Positions 18,467-27,671 of a stretch of DNA of 64,000 nt are shown piece after piece; position 1 is the stretch's first letter, and each line of letters begins with the position of its first letter. Origin of the DNA: Magnetaquicoccus sp039908525 (GTDB lineage Bacteria > Pseudomonadota > Magnetococcia > Magnetococcales > Magnetaquicoccaceae); NCBI GenBank assembly GCA_039908525.1, contig JAMOAY010000001.1:62001-126000 (forward strand). The letters are read 5' to 3'. The notes beneath the pieces are model-generated. The model did not search any database and had not been told where the DNA came from. It worked only from the letters and a program-made list of their open reading frames with translations. The translations under genes and the position numbers were made by a program.

Positions 18467-21397
18467 TCAGAGTGCACAATCCTCCAACGCCTTGTCCACA
18501 ACCTGAGACAGGACATCAATATTGACGATCATATGCCCGTTGCCGTCCGCACAACACGGGATGCCACCGTACTGGCAATGGCTGCCGACCGAAGCGTAGA
18601 CAAAATGTTCGGCGTACGGCAATTCGGCATCCAGGTCCAGGTAGATCGTCCCCGGTTGCGAAAAGATCATGTTGATACCGGCCGAACCGTGGGTCAATAC
18701 CACCATCCTGGCGTTTCTGAAGGTTTCGATCTGCTCTTTCACCGGAAGATCCTCCGGGTACAAAACCCGAAACCCCCGGGCCTGCAAACAGGCGGCGACC
18801 TCTGCCTCGTTGGCCACCCGGCGCCATTGGCATTTGGCCCGCGAGATATACAACAGATCCCGGGGCGGCGAGATCGTCTCCACGCCGAACGCCGGGATCA
18901 GGTGATCCTGCAGCCAGGTGGCGTTCTCCACCGAACAGTTCCAGGCGGCCAGCGTCGAGGCGAAAAACAGGGTCTCCACCTGCAGCATACTGCCCGTGAA
19001 CAGGCGGATCCGCTCCGGTCCGATGCCCAGGGCGCGCAATGTCTGCTCCTGGTGGGGCAACAGAGGTTCACGGATCAGAAGGGGCACAGACTGCAGCTCC
19101 GGTATCTCCTGCAAACACCACAGCCGGGGCAGCATCTCCAGCAACCAGTGATGATAGTTGGCCCAGGCCGGGCCGCTGATCAGCAAAACCGGCCCCGTGA
19201 TGTATTGATCCACGGGACGGTCCAGATAATACTTGACATCCAGATTCATCTGGGCCGGTGCCCCCTCCTTGCCGACCGGCACCTCACACCGAAAGTTGCG
19301 TCGTGCGCCATCCTCCCGGATATTGTTGGTAAACCACTCGGTGGTCCTCTGGGTTCCGGTTTTATCGTGATAACTCTCTTCCATGACCAGATGACGGTCC
19401 AGCAACAGGCCGAACCCCGGAAATTCCAGGCGCACATTCTCAAGCCGGGCCACAAAGGGCGGACGGGGTTGGATGACACGGCGGGTATTGAGATCAAAAT
19501 AGCAGTTGGAAAGGGCAGCGCCAAAGGTTACCTCACTGCATGGAAACAGCTCCTCGTACCCCTCTCCCCTGGCACGCAGCCCCAGTACCGGCACGCTGGG
19601 CTGCGGCACAACATGACCGGGGAAGTTGCAGACCAAATTCCCCCTGCCCGCCACCAGTTCGGAGGGCGCGACCTCCCTGCACCATTTCTGCACCGAGATA
19701 TACTCGAAAGAGACCGGTTTCGCCGGTTGCACGGGAAGAGCGGTCGTCCGGAAAGGCGACACCATCTCCTGCTCGAGCGGAAAAAGCCTTCTGTCCAGGT
19801 AGCCAACCAACGCCTTGTCGCCGTACTGTTTGCGGGCAAAGCTCCGCCCGGCTCGGCGAATGGCCTCAGCCTCCTCCCGCCGCTCGGTGATGAAGCGCAC
19901 GATCGCCGCCAGTTCGGTCAGCGTGGAAAACTCCAGATAATGTTCCCCCGGCACGAAATAGCGCTGCATATGCGGGGAGGATTCCTGCACCAGCAGCGAG
20001 CCTCCCAGAAGGATCTCCAGGCTTTGATCGGCAACCGGACTCCTGTGATGGGGATCCCGCGCCAGGCGCAGGTGGCAGGGCTCCTTGGCCAGATTTTTCC
20101 GATATTGCAGATAACTGTCCAGCTGCACCCACTCCTGCGGGTCAAACGCCTCCCCCGTCTGCATGATCGGCAGGCCCATCTGTTCGGCAGCCCGCAACCA
20201 GAACGGAGCATAGCTGACCTTCTGCCCGGCAAATACCAGCCTCGGCTGCAAGGCGCGTTGCGACAGGTTCAGCGTACCGCCGGTCGGCATGGGCATGTGC
20301 AACACCTTGCCTTGCAGCGCCGTTTGCTGCCAGACGGGCAGTGCGGGCGAGCCCGGATCGAGGATGAGATCGACCAGTGCGGCAATCTCGGACAACAGGG
20401 TCAGTTCCAGCGCGCGCGGATCGTGCAGAATGACGGCCACCTTGAGCTCGGGAAGCTGCAGGCGCAACAGGGCGAGCCGCTCCAGACGGGAACGGGAATT
20501 GCCCACCTCTCCGCCCGGGTCCAGAACAAAACTGTCGTCAAGCAACAGCAGTTCCGCCTCCTTCCGCCGGCACTGGGCCAGAATGGCCGCATGATCCTCT
20601 GCCCAGTCAAACCCCGCCGCAGCACACAGATCAGCCTGCCAACCATAAGCATTCATGGCCGCCACCAGACGGGGCCCGAGACACATGGGACGGGGCCAAG
20701 CCTGCAGGGCGCGCATGCTGGCCATCAGGGCGGGTTCGACATGCAAGAAGGGGCGCGACCGTGGCCGACCCCAAAACTGGTGGCTCTGCATGGCCACAAC
20801 AACGCGCCGACACGGTCGCGACGAACCCCCTGGCAGTGCGGGAAACTCCAGCAGGGACGCCGGGGAGGCTCCCGGTCGCTGTTGCACAGCCAGGGCGGGG
20901 TCGGGCGTGACCCGGCTCCACTCGGCGCCCTCCGGCAGAACCCCGCGAAAAGAGGGAACCGCCGTCTGCAGGATATTGAAGAGAACGGCAAGCTGCGGAT
21001 CCGTCGCCGTGCGGAGAGTCGTTTGCATCAAATGGTTCAGCACCGGTGCCATAAACTCATCCGACAACTCGATCCGCTCCTTGTCCGGCAGACGTGTCAC
21101 TTGATCCCGCCAACCCAGCAACCCCCGCACCGTCGCCTGGGCATGACCAAAGACCAGATTGCCGATCGCGAAGGTCAGGGCAATCAATGGATCCTGATAT
21201 CCCCAACCCGTGAGCAACAGGGACAATGTATAGGCCGAACGCAACCGCATCCTGGGCAACAGCAGGCGGATGACAACAGACAGTGTACTGGGCTGGTGCC
21301 GTTGCGCCTGGGCGAACGCCAAAAACCCGTCGTGATCACCGTTGGAATCCAGCAGGCTGGCTGTCCTCAACACCTCCTGTACATTACCGAGCTTCAT
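18467..21397 (-). CDS. Large three-part GT61-type glycosyltransferase (first copy)
   Basis: This 976-residue protein has three parts. Residues about 16-152 are the helical module shared with the proteins at 2,452 and 22,691. Residues about 200-520 resemble a CgeB-like GT-B transferase (LLLLDDSFVLDPGGE; SPHMQRYFVPGEHYLEFS, a donor-binding-type stretch). Residues about 610-976 are a DUF563/GT61 domain with NYHHWLLEMLPRLW, DLLYISRAK, and VLTHGSAGINMIF. Two different catalytic folds in one chain suggest it adds two sugars or builds a repeat. I chose the ATG at 21397 because a GGGGGT precedes it and it aligns with the paralogue start; 21409 and 21442 are alternatives. No membrane segment seen. Confidence 0.8.
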   Translation of the reverse strand: MKLGNVQEVLRTASLLDSNGDHDGFLAFAQAQRHQPSTLSVVIRLLLPRMRLRSAYTLSLLLTGWGYQDPLIALTFAIGNLVFGHAQATVRGLLGWRDQVTRLPDKERIELSDEFMAPVLNHLMQTTLRTATDPQLAVLFNILQTAVPSFRGVLPEGAEWSRVTPDPALAVQQRPGASPASLLEFPALPGGSSRPCRRVVVAMQSHQFWGRPRSRPFLHVEPALMASMRALQAWPRPMCLGPRLVAAMNAYGWQADLCAAAGFDWAEDHAAILAQCRRKEAELLLLDDSFVLDPGGEVGNSRSRLERLALLRLQLPELKVAVILHDPRALELTLLSEIAALVDLILDPGSPALPVWQQTALQGKVLHMPMPTGGTLNLSQRALQPRLVFAGQKVSYAPFWLRAAEQMGLPIMQTGEAFDPQEWVQLDSYLQYRKNLAKEPCHLRLARDPHHRSPVADQSLEILLGGSLLVQESSPHMQRYFVPGEHYLEFSTLTELAAIVRFITERREEAEAIRRAGRSFARKQYGDKALVGYLDRRLFPLEQEMVSPFRTTALPVQPAKPVSFEYISVQKWCREVAPSELVAGRGNLVCNFPGHVVPQPSVPVLGLRARGEGYEELFPCSEVTFGAALSNCYFDLNTRRVIQPRPPFVARLENVRLEFPGFGLLLDRHLVMEESYHDKTGTQRTTEWFTNNIREDGARRNFRCEVPVGKEGAPAQMNLDVKYYLDRPVDQYITGPVLLISGPAWANYHHWLLEMLPRLWCLQEIPELQSVPLLIREPLLPHQEQTLRALGIGPERIRLFTGSMLQVETLFFASTLAAWNCSVENATWLQDHLIPAFGVETISPPRDLLYISRAKCQWRRVANEAEVAACLQARGFRVLYPEDLPVKEQIETFRNARMVVLTHGSAGINMIFSQPGTIYLDLDAELPYAEHFVYASVGSHCQYGGIPCCADGNGHMIVNIDVLSQVVDKALEDCAL

Positions 21398-21477
21398 ATG
21401 CACCCCCATGTATAGCGCTGCATCCAGTCTGCTGGATGGCAACCATTCGCACCCCTGTCAACAGCTCCCGCACGGCC

Positions 21478-22644
21478 TCACCGAAAACAAAGACCATCCA
21501 GAACTTCCCGGGAGATCCGCTCCAGATCGGCAGGAAACAGGTTCACCATTCGGTCGATATCTTGCTGGAACTCCATAAAATCTTGATACATGAACTCCTC
21601 ATAGATCTCCTCCAGACGGTCTGCCAGGACACGGTTGTCCGGGTCCAGGTTGCGCACGATCGTCACACCGCTCGGCGCGGCGGCAATGGTATGAAGCTTC
21701 AGATCCGGGCGATATTTGCGCAAACAGGGCACTATCTTCCAGACATCTCCCAACCAGAAACCGGTGAGGGGTTTGCGGAAAGCAAGCACGGGATCGACCG
21801 GGTAGGTGTCGTGCAACACCACCACCGAACCGGCATGGCAATGACGCTCGACATGGATGAAGTCCCGCAGGGCATACTCAAACAGATGCATTCCGTCGAT
21901 GAAGGCCATGTCCAGGGGTTGGCCGGCAAACAGCGAAGTCAGGTCGATATTGGCAAAAAAATCATCGCTGGTCATGCCGTACAAGCGAATATGTCCCGGA
22001 AGAGAACGACACTCCGGCAGGATCACCGGGTCCACGCCCACCACTTGCGCGTTGCTGTTGGCCATGCAAATGGATTTTCCGGAATTGACACCAATCTCCA
22101 GATAGGTCCTGGGCTGCAGCCGATCGTGCAGATGTTTGAGAATCTGCAGGTGCCATGTCTGCGACAACAGCAACATGGCCAGGAAGTTGTAGGCCGCCGA
22201 GTCGTTTCTGTCGAACACCAACAATTTGCGCGCTGCTGCCACAGCCCGGTCCTGGTCGCCGGTCGCCACGCAGTGCCTGAACTCTTGTTGGGTACGGGCA
22301 AGCGCCTTATCCACATCAAACGTCGGCAACGACAACTGCCCGGCATGACGTCCGTTTTGTTTGAACCAATGCACCCCGTCCCCGGCATGCAGTCTGGTCA
22401 CCATGGCCTCCACAAGCGGTCCTCCAAGCCCGCGTGCCAGCAGAGGTTTCTGGATCTCCTGCACGGAGACACCCGCATGCAACCGGGTGGTCACGAACTC
22501 AACAACGGAGACGATCGACTCTACCGGACGACCAACCACTCCCCGCTCGTGCAGGAGTTGCAGAATGTCTGGTGACGCCATTCCCAAGCGCAACTTCGCA
22601 GCCACATACTCCACAACCTCCCACATCCTCTCGTCTTTGATCAT
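21478..22644 (-). CDS. Class I SAM-dependent methyltransferase with N-terminal repeats
   Basis: The C-terminal 220 residues are a class I methyltransferase (Methyltransf_24 type): YLEIGVNSGKSIC is motif I, VVGVDPV the acidic strand end, MAFIDGMHLFEYALRDF and VVLHDTYPV the later motifs. Before it, two helical repeats of about 37 residues are visible (VVEYVAAKLRLGMASP and VVEFVTTRLHAGVSVQ), then a short TPR-like stretch. It sits between the two paralogous GT61 proteins on the same strand, with 47- to 80-base gaps, so it probably methylates the glycan they build. Substrate unknown; fold confident. Confidence 0.83.
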   Translation of the reverse strand: MIKDERMWEVVEYVAAKLRLGMASPDILQLLHERGVVGRPVESIVSVVEFVTTRLHAGVSVQEIQKPLLARGLGGPLVEAMVTRLHAGDGVHWFKQNGRHAGQLSLPTFDVDKALARTQQEFRHCVATGDQDRAVAAARKLLVFDRNDSAAYNFLAMLLLSQTWHLQILKHLHDRLQPRTYLEIGVNSGKSICMANSNAQVVGVDPVILPECRSLPGHIRLYGMTSDDFFANIDLTSLFAGQPLDMAFIDGMHLFEYALRDFIHVERHCHAGSVVVLHDTYPVDPVLAFRKPLTGFWLGDVWKIVPCLRKYRPDLKLHTIAAAPSGVTIVRNLDPDNRVLADRLEEIYEEFMYQDFMEFQQDIDRMVNLFPADLERISREVLDGLCFR

Positions 22645-22690
22645 GATCAGACCCTCTGCAACCTACTGGCAAAAAAACACAAAGTTAATA

Positions 22691-25591
22691 TTATAATGCC
22701 CGATCGATGCCCATTAATGCGTGGTCCACCACCTTCAACAGGGATTCGACATGTACCACCATGGATTGATCCACCGGGTTGGCGTAATCGCACAGAATGC
22801 AGCCGCTGTGACACCGGCGGACGGCGGCATGGACCAGATGAATGGCGTTCTGGCGGGTGGCGGGCATCAGCTCGATATAAAGGGTACCCGGCTGCACGAA
22901 CAGCATATTGACCCCCGCAGCCCCGTGCGGCATGACCACCATCCGCGCATGGGCAAAGGCCTGCATCTGCTCCCGCAGAGGCAACTCTTCCAGGCACAAC
23001 ACCTCAAAGCCCCGCGACTGCAACCCGCTGGCCACCTGCTCTTCGTTCAGAAAACCGCGGTAGGATTTTTTGCGTGAGATATAGAGCAGACGGTGCGGCG
23101 CGGTCATCTCCGCATCGACGCCAAACGCCGGCAACAGGGCGTTGCGCAACCAGTTCATATGCTGCAAAGAGCCGTTGCCGTGCGCATGTGCCGGGGTGAT
23201 GAACGAGGGGAAGATCAGCGTCTCCACCTGCAACAGATTGCCGGTAAAACGGCGCAACCGCTCCGGCGGGATCCCCAACGCGGCCAGGGTCTGAGTCTGG
23301 AAGGGCAGCAGAGGCTCCCGCACCAGCAAAGGAAGGGAGCGCAGCTCGGGGACGGCGGTCAGACACCACAGGCGGGGCAACGTTTCCACCATCCAGTGGT
23401 GATAATTGGCCCGGGCCGGACTGCTCAGCAGGATGACTGGCCCCTCCTCGTATTGATCCACCGCACGGTCCCAGTAGCAGTTGAGCTCCAGGCTCCCCTG
23501 GGTGGGCCGTCCATCCAAACCGTTCAAGGTGAGATCGCAGGAGCCGGTCCGCCGCATGCCCAACCAGCGGGTACTGTCCGAACACCAGTCGATACTGGCC
23601 TGCAACTCTTCCCGATCATGATAACTTTCTGCCATCACCAGATGGCGGTCCAGGAACAGACCAAAACCCGGAAATTCGACACGCACATTTTCCAGGCGGG
23701 CCACAAACGGGGGACGGGTGATGAGACGACGGCTGCGCAGATCAAAATCCTTCATGGTGGCGCCAATGAAACGCTCATCACACGGAATCAGCATCTCAAA
23801 GCCCTCTCCCCGCCCCTGCAGGTCCGGCAGAGGCAGTTCCGGCTGGGGAGGATTCACCTCATGACAATAGGTGAACAGATTGCCCGTTCCGGCAAGCAGT
23901 TCGCTCCGCTCCGTCAGCCTGCACCACCTCTCCACCGAAACGTGCACATACGGGCGCAGTTTGGGCGCCAAAGCAGCCCCATGGAACGGCAGAGACGGCG
24001 GCTGCGCACCCGGCAGGGACTCCCCGGCCACCAGGGCCCGATCCAGACGACCGATCAGGGCTGCGTCGCTGTAATGCTGGCGGGCAAAGGCACAACCCGC
24101 CTGGCGGATCGCTTCCGCCGCCGCAGGCTGCCCGGCGATGAAACGGCTGATCGCCGCCAGATCGACCAGAGAAGAGAACTCCAGGTAGTGCACGCCGGGA
24201 ATAAAATAGTGATGCATGTGCGGCGAACACTCTTTGACCAGCAGAGAGCCCCCCAGGATGGCCGCAAAACAGGAATCGGTCACGGAACCCGCCTGGTGCG
24301 GCCCCTCCGCCAGATCCAACAGGCAGGATTCTGCGGCCAGGGCGTGTCGATAACGCAGATGACTCTCCCCATGCAGGTCATCCCCCGGATCACGCAATGG
24401 CTCCAGGGACCGAACCGGCAGACCCACCTGCCCGGCCGCCTGCAACCAGAATCCGCCGTAGAGGGTCGGCCGGCTCATGCAGCACAGAGAGGAGGTCAGG
24501 GGCTGCTCCGCACGCACCGACCGATCCCCCTGGGGGATCGGCAGATGGAGCACCTTGCCGGCAAAAAGCGGGTCGTCCCACACCGGCCAGCCGGGGGTGC
24601 CGGGATCCAGGATCAGATCCAGCCCAGGCGCCCGTTCCGTCAGCTGACGAAGGGGGGTCGAACGGGCATCCAGCAACAGGGTCGCCACCTTGAGGGCGGG
24701 CAGCTGCAGGCGCAACAGGGAGAGGGACTCTCCACGCAGTCGGCTGGCATCCGTCTCACCCTCTGCGGCAAACAGATACCCCTCGTCAAGAAGCAGCAGC
24801 TCGGCATCCTGCCGCCGACAGCAGGTGGCGATGGTGCGGTACTCCTCCTCCAACCGAGGCTCCCGTCCCGGCAGAGAACAGACCGTCACCTGCCAGCCAT
24901 ACCCCTCCATGGCCGCCGCCAAACGTGCCTCCACCGCCCGTGGGCGCGGCCAGATCTGCTCCCGGAAGATCCAGGCACGCTGCACCAGCACCACCCGCCG
25001 GTGCCGACGCGGCGTCCCATCCGCCGGCAGTGGCGGGTTGAGCCATCGTGCCTGCCGGTGACCCCGCTCTGCCATCGCCTCCGCCGACAGATGGGGCACC
25101 GGGGCACTCCAGCCAAAACCCTCTGGCAGGATCTCCCGGAAACGTGGCACCGATGCCTTCAGGATCTCAAAACCGTAGGCCATGCGCACGCTGTCGTGTT
25201 TCTGGAAGGTGACCGTCATGGCGTGCGTCAAAACGGGCGCGATATACCATGCATAGAAAGTCGCCCGCCCCTCCTCCGTGGCGCGGTCTACCTCCTCCCG
25301 GAGCCCCGCCAACCCCCGCGCCAGGGCCTGTGTCTGCCCATAGACCAGGCCGGCCAAGCTCAGGGTGAAAAAAATGATCGGGTAGCGAAAGCCGGCATCG
25401 GCCAGCAAACGGGCCAGGAGATAGGCCGTGTAGAGTCGCGAACGGGGCACCAGCAGATGCAGGGCGGCAAACACCGCGTTCGGATCGTGCAGGCGGCTGC
25501 GCAAAAAGCCCATCAGGGCGTCGTGATCGTCGTTGGCATCCAGACAGAGGACGGTCTCGACAAAACGTCCCTCATCCTGCTCGGTGGCCAT
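22691..25591 (-). CDS. Large three-part GT61-type glycosyltransferase (second copy)
   Basis: This 966-residue protein is a paralogue of the one at 18,467, with the same three-part order. The shared helical module is at residues about 17-153, the CgeB-like transferase at about 190-510 (LLLLDEGYLFAAEGE; SPHMHHYFIPGVHYLEFS), and the GT61 domain at about 600-966 (NYHHWMVETLPRLW, LLYISRKK, VVMPHGAAGVNMLF). The sequences have drifted far enough that they probably add different sugars or act on different acceptors. It is preceded on its strand by a hairpin repeat that separates it from pseF, so it may be transcribed from its own promoter or by readthrough. Confidence 0.8.
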   Translation of the reverse strand: MATEQDEGRFVETVLCLDANDDHDALMGFLRSRLHDPNAVFAALHLLVPRSRLYTAYLLARLLADAGFRYPIIFFTLSLAGLVYGQTQALARGLAGLREEVDRATEEGRATFYAWYIAPVLTHAMTVTFQKHDSVRMAYGFEILKASVPRFREILPEGFGWSAPVPHLSAEAMAERGHRQARWLNPPLPADGTPRRHRRVVLVQRAWIFREQIWPRPRAVEARLAAAMEGYGWQVTVCSLPGREPRLEEEYRTIATCCRRQDAELLLLDEGYLFAAEGETDASRLRGESLSLLRLQLPALKVATLLLDARSTPLRQLTERAPGLDLILDPGTPGWPVWDDPLFAGKVLHLPIPQGDRSVRAEQPLTSSLCCMSRPTLYGGFWLQAAGQVGLPVRSLEPLRDPGDDLHGESHLRYRHALAAESCLLDLAEGPHQAGSVTDSCFAAILGGSLLVKECSPHMHHYFIPGVHYLEFSSLVDLAAISRFIAGQPAAAEAIRQAGCAFARQHYSDAALIGRLDRALVAGESLPGAQPPSLPFHGAALAPKLRPYVHVSVERWCRLTERSELLAGTGNLFTYCHEVNPPQPELPLPDLQGRGEGFEMLIPCDERFIGATMKDFDLRSRRLITRPPFVARLENVRVEFPGFGLFLDRHLVMAESYHDREELQASIDWCSDSTRWLGMRRTGSCDLTLNGLDGRPTQGSLELNCYWDRAVDQYEEGPVILLSSPARANYHHWMVETLPRLWCLTAVPELRSLPLLVREPLLPFQTQTLAALGIPPERLRRFTGNLLQVETLIFPSFITPAHAHGNGSLQHMNWLRNALLPAFGVDAEMTAPHRLLYISRKKSYRGFLNEEQVASGLQSRGFEVLCLEELPLREQMQAFAHARMVVMPHGAAGVNMLFVQPGTLYIELMPATRQNAIHLVHAAVRRCHSGCILCDYANPVDQSMVVHVESLLKVVDHALMGIDRAL

Positions 25592-25642
25592 GGGCCCCTC
25601 CTGGCTGGCGTGTCAGCCACGCTAAAATAAGGATCTGCCACC

Positions 25643-25674
25643 TCTGGGGGAGGCGGTGAACCGCCTCCCCCAGA
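25643..25674. repeat. Perfect 15-bp inverted repeat (hairpin)
   Basis: A TCTGGGGGAGGCGGT arm (25643-25657) pairs perfectly with 25660-25674. It lies between pseF and the second GT61 gene, about 50 bases upstream of the latter's start. TTTAAT follows on the plus strand only, so for the minus-strand operon it lacks a T-tract; it could be an attenuator or RNA-stability stem. Confidence 0.6.
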
Positions 25675-25696
25675 TTTAATAGTTTCTAAACTATCA

Positions 25697-25771
25697 CGGG
25701 TCCAGGGGGATTATCCCCCTGGTGGGGTCCAGGGGCAAAGCCCCTGGTGGGGCCGGGGGCAAAGCCCCCGT
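25697..25771. repeat. Triloop-hairpin repeat array (short copy)
   Basis: Three consecutive hairpins with three-base loops: CCAGGGGGA / TTA loop / complement (25702-25722), CCAGGGGC / AAA loop / complement (25729-25747) and CGGGGGC / AAA loop / complement (25754-25770). The first module recurs at 44,123, 49,767 and 50,169. It fills the gap between pseF and the GT61 gene. The remaining bases of this 236-base gap hold no open frame I can support. Confidence 0.75.
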
Positions 25772-25827
25772 TATGGCCCAAAAATAACCCAGTCATGAAA
25801 AGAAAATCCCTCCCGCCGCCACGGCAC

Positions 25828-26517
25828 TCACCGCTGCTGGGAAACGGCAAACATCCGCTCGGCCAACTGCCAATCCTCCGGGGTGTCCAGGTCCTGAACC
25901 CTCTCCCGGGGCAGGATGACCGGCACCGCAGCGGCGGAGTGGATGACCACTCCGTTCAGAAAGGCTTCGGCCCTCCCCCAGTAAAACTGGCCCGCATCGT
26001 GATAGGCCGCTTCCAGATCCTGGGAGCGGCTCTGGAAATGCTCGGGATAGAGGGCACCGACCCGACCGTCGGCGGTGATGCGCAGAGCGCGCTGTACCGG
26101 CGAGGCAAAACCGGTGACGGAAAAGGCATACAACGCCCCGCTCGCCAACAACCGCGCATAACCATCCCGCAAATCCTCTGCCTGCAGAAAAGGCACGGTC
26201 GCGTAGATGCAACAGGCATAGTCCACCGCAGGCCCCTGCCCGTTCAGCCATCGGATGGCGTGTCCAATGACCTCCGTCGTCCCCGCGAAATCATCGGACA
26301 ACGCCGCCGGACGGCGGAATGGGGCCTCGGCCCCCCACTGCTCGGCGGCGCAGGCAATCTCCTCATCGTCGGTGGAGACGATCAACCGCTCAAACAATTG
26401 ACTGGCCAGCGCCGCCTCGATGGCATAGGCCAGCATGGGTTTGCCGAAAAAAGGGCGAATATTCTTGCGCGGAATCCGCTTGCTGCCCCCCCTGGCCGGG
26501 ATGATGGCCACCCTCAC
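25828..26517 (-). CDS. pseF: Pseudaminic acid cytidylyltransferase
   Basis: This 229-residue enzyme activates pseudaminic acid as CMP-Pse, the donor for glycosyltransferases. The nucleotide-binding motif IIPARGGSKRIPRKN is at residues 5-19, followed by the metal-site strand VSTDDEEIA, ATVPFL, and DAGQFYWG, the family's substrate-binding stretch. Its start overlaps the pseC stop by four bases. It closes the pseB-pseC-pseF trio; the other pathway genes (pseG-H, pseI) lie 7 to 10 kb further along the same strand. Confidence 0.93.
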   Translation of the reverse strand: MRVAIIPARGGSKRIPRKNIRPFFGKPMLAYAIEAALASQLFERLIVSTDDEEIACAAEQWGAEAPFRRPAALSDDFAGTTEVIGHAIRWLNGQGPAVDYACCIYATVPFLQAEDLRDGYARLLASGALYAFSVTGFASPVQRALRITADGRVGALYPEHFQSRSQDLEAAYHDAGQFYWGRAEAFLNGVVIHSAAAVPVILPRERVQDLDTPEDWQLAERMFAVSQQR

Positions 26518-27671
26518 AACAGGGCACTCCGCACGGCGTTGAGCACAGTCTGCTGCTGGGCATCGGCCAAAGAGGGAAATATCGGCAGAGAAATGGCCGC
26601 CGCATAATAGCGCTCGGACTCAGGGAAATCCCCCCACCGAAAACCCATGCGCCGGTAATAGGGCTGGGTATGCACCGGAATGTAGTGGACATTCACCCCG
26701 ATGCCCGCCATGCGCAAGGATTCAAACACCTGACGTCGGTTGTACCGAAGCAGATCCAGACGCAGGCAGATCACATAAAGATGCCAGGACGATACGGTGT
26801 CCGGATGCTGCCAGGGGCGCTGCAGGGGCAGATCCTCCAGACCTGTGTCGTAGGTGGCCGCCAATTGCCGGCGCCGCGCAACAAAACGGCTCAACCGTTC
26901 CAGCTGGCTGACTCCCAGCGCGGCCTGGATATCGGTCAGGCGGTAGTTGAAGCCCAGCTCCAGCTGCTGATAATACCAAGGACCGTCCATCTCTCCCGGC
27001 ACGACCGGTGGCCCACGGGTGATGCCATGGGTGCGCAGGAGGACCATGCGCTCATACAGGTCGGCCTGGTTGGTCAGCGCCATCCCCCCCTCGCCGGTGG
27101 TAACGATCTTCACCGGATGAAAACTGAAAACGGTGATGTCGGAAAAACGTCCGCAGCCGACCGGTTGCCCCAGATAGCGGCCACCAATGGCATGGGAGGC
27201 ATCCTCAATGATGCGGAAACCGTAACGTTGCGCCAAAGCATGGATGGCCTGCATGTCACAAGACTGCCCGGCAAAGTGGACCGGAATGACCACCTTGGGC
27301 AGAGTGCCTTCCTTTTCCGCCACCCGCAACTTCTCCTGCAAGGCGGCCACGCCCATGTTGTAGCTGCGGGGATCGATATCGACAAAATCCACCGTGGCCC
27401 CGCAATAGAGAGCGCAGTTCGCGGAGGCGACAAAGGTATTGGGGGAGGTCCAGAGCCGATCGCCCGGCCCCAACCCCAGGGCCAGACAGGCCAGGTGCAG
27501 GGCCGCCGTCGCGTTGTTGACCGCCACGGCATGACGGGCGGAACACACCTCCGCCACGGCAGCCTCAAAGCGCGGCACCGCCGGTCCCTGCGTCAACCAG
27601 TCGGAACGCAGAACCGCCGCGACGGCCTCCACATCCTCCGGGCTGATCTCCTGCCTGCCGTATGGAATCAT
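26514..27671 (-). CDS. pseC: UDP-4-amino-4,6-dideoxy-N-acetyl-altrosamine aminotransferase
   Basis: This 385-residue PLP enzyme of the DegT/DnrJ/EryC1 family transaminates the PseB product at C4. Motifs are the N-terminal PYGRQEISPEDVEAV, NATAALHLA (cofactor phosphate site), EDASHAIG with the Asp that contacts PLP, and SFHPVKIVTTGEGG, where the Lys is the Schiff-base residue (about residue 187). Length and motif order match PseC. Start and stop overlap pseB and pseF by four bases each, so the three are translationally coupled. Confidence 0.93.
   Translation of the reverse strand: MIPYGRQEISPEDVEAVAAVLRSDWLTQGPAVPRFEAAVAEVCSARHAVAVNNATAALHLACLALGLGPGDRLWTSPNTFVASANCALYCGATVDFVDIDPRSYNMGVAALQEKLRVAEKEGTLPKVVIPVHFAGQSCDMQAIHALAQRYGFRIIEDASHAIGGRYLGQPVGCGRFSDITVFSFHPVKIVTTGEGGMALTNQADLYERMVLLRTHGITRGPPVVPGEMDGPWYYQQLELGFNYRLTDIQAALGVSQLERLSRFVARRRQLAATYDTGLEDLPLQRPWQHPDTVSSWHLYVICLRLDLLRYNRRQVFESLRMAGIGVNVHYIPVHTQPYYRRMGFRWGDFPESERYYAAAISLPIFPSLADAQQQTVLNAVRSALL

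Noticed and set aside
25697..25771. A CRISPR array from the regular repeats
   Set aside because: The units are self-complementary hairpins with no unique spacers between them and no cas genes are present.
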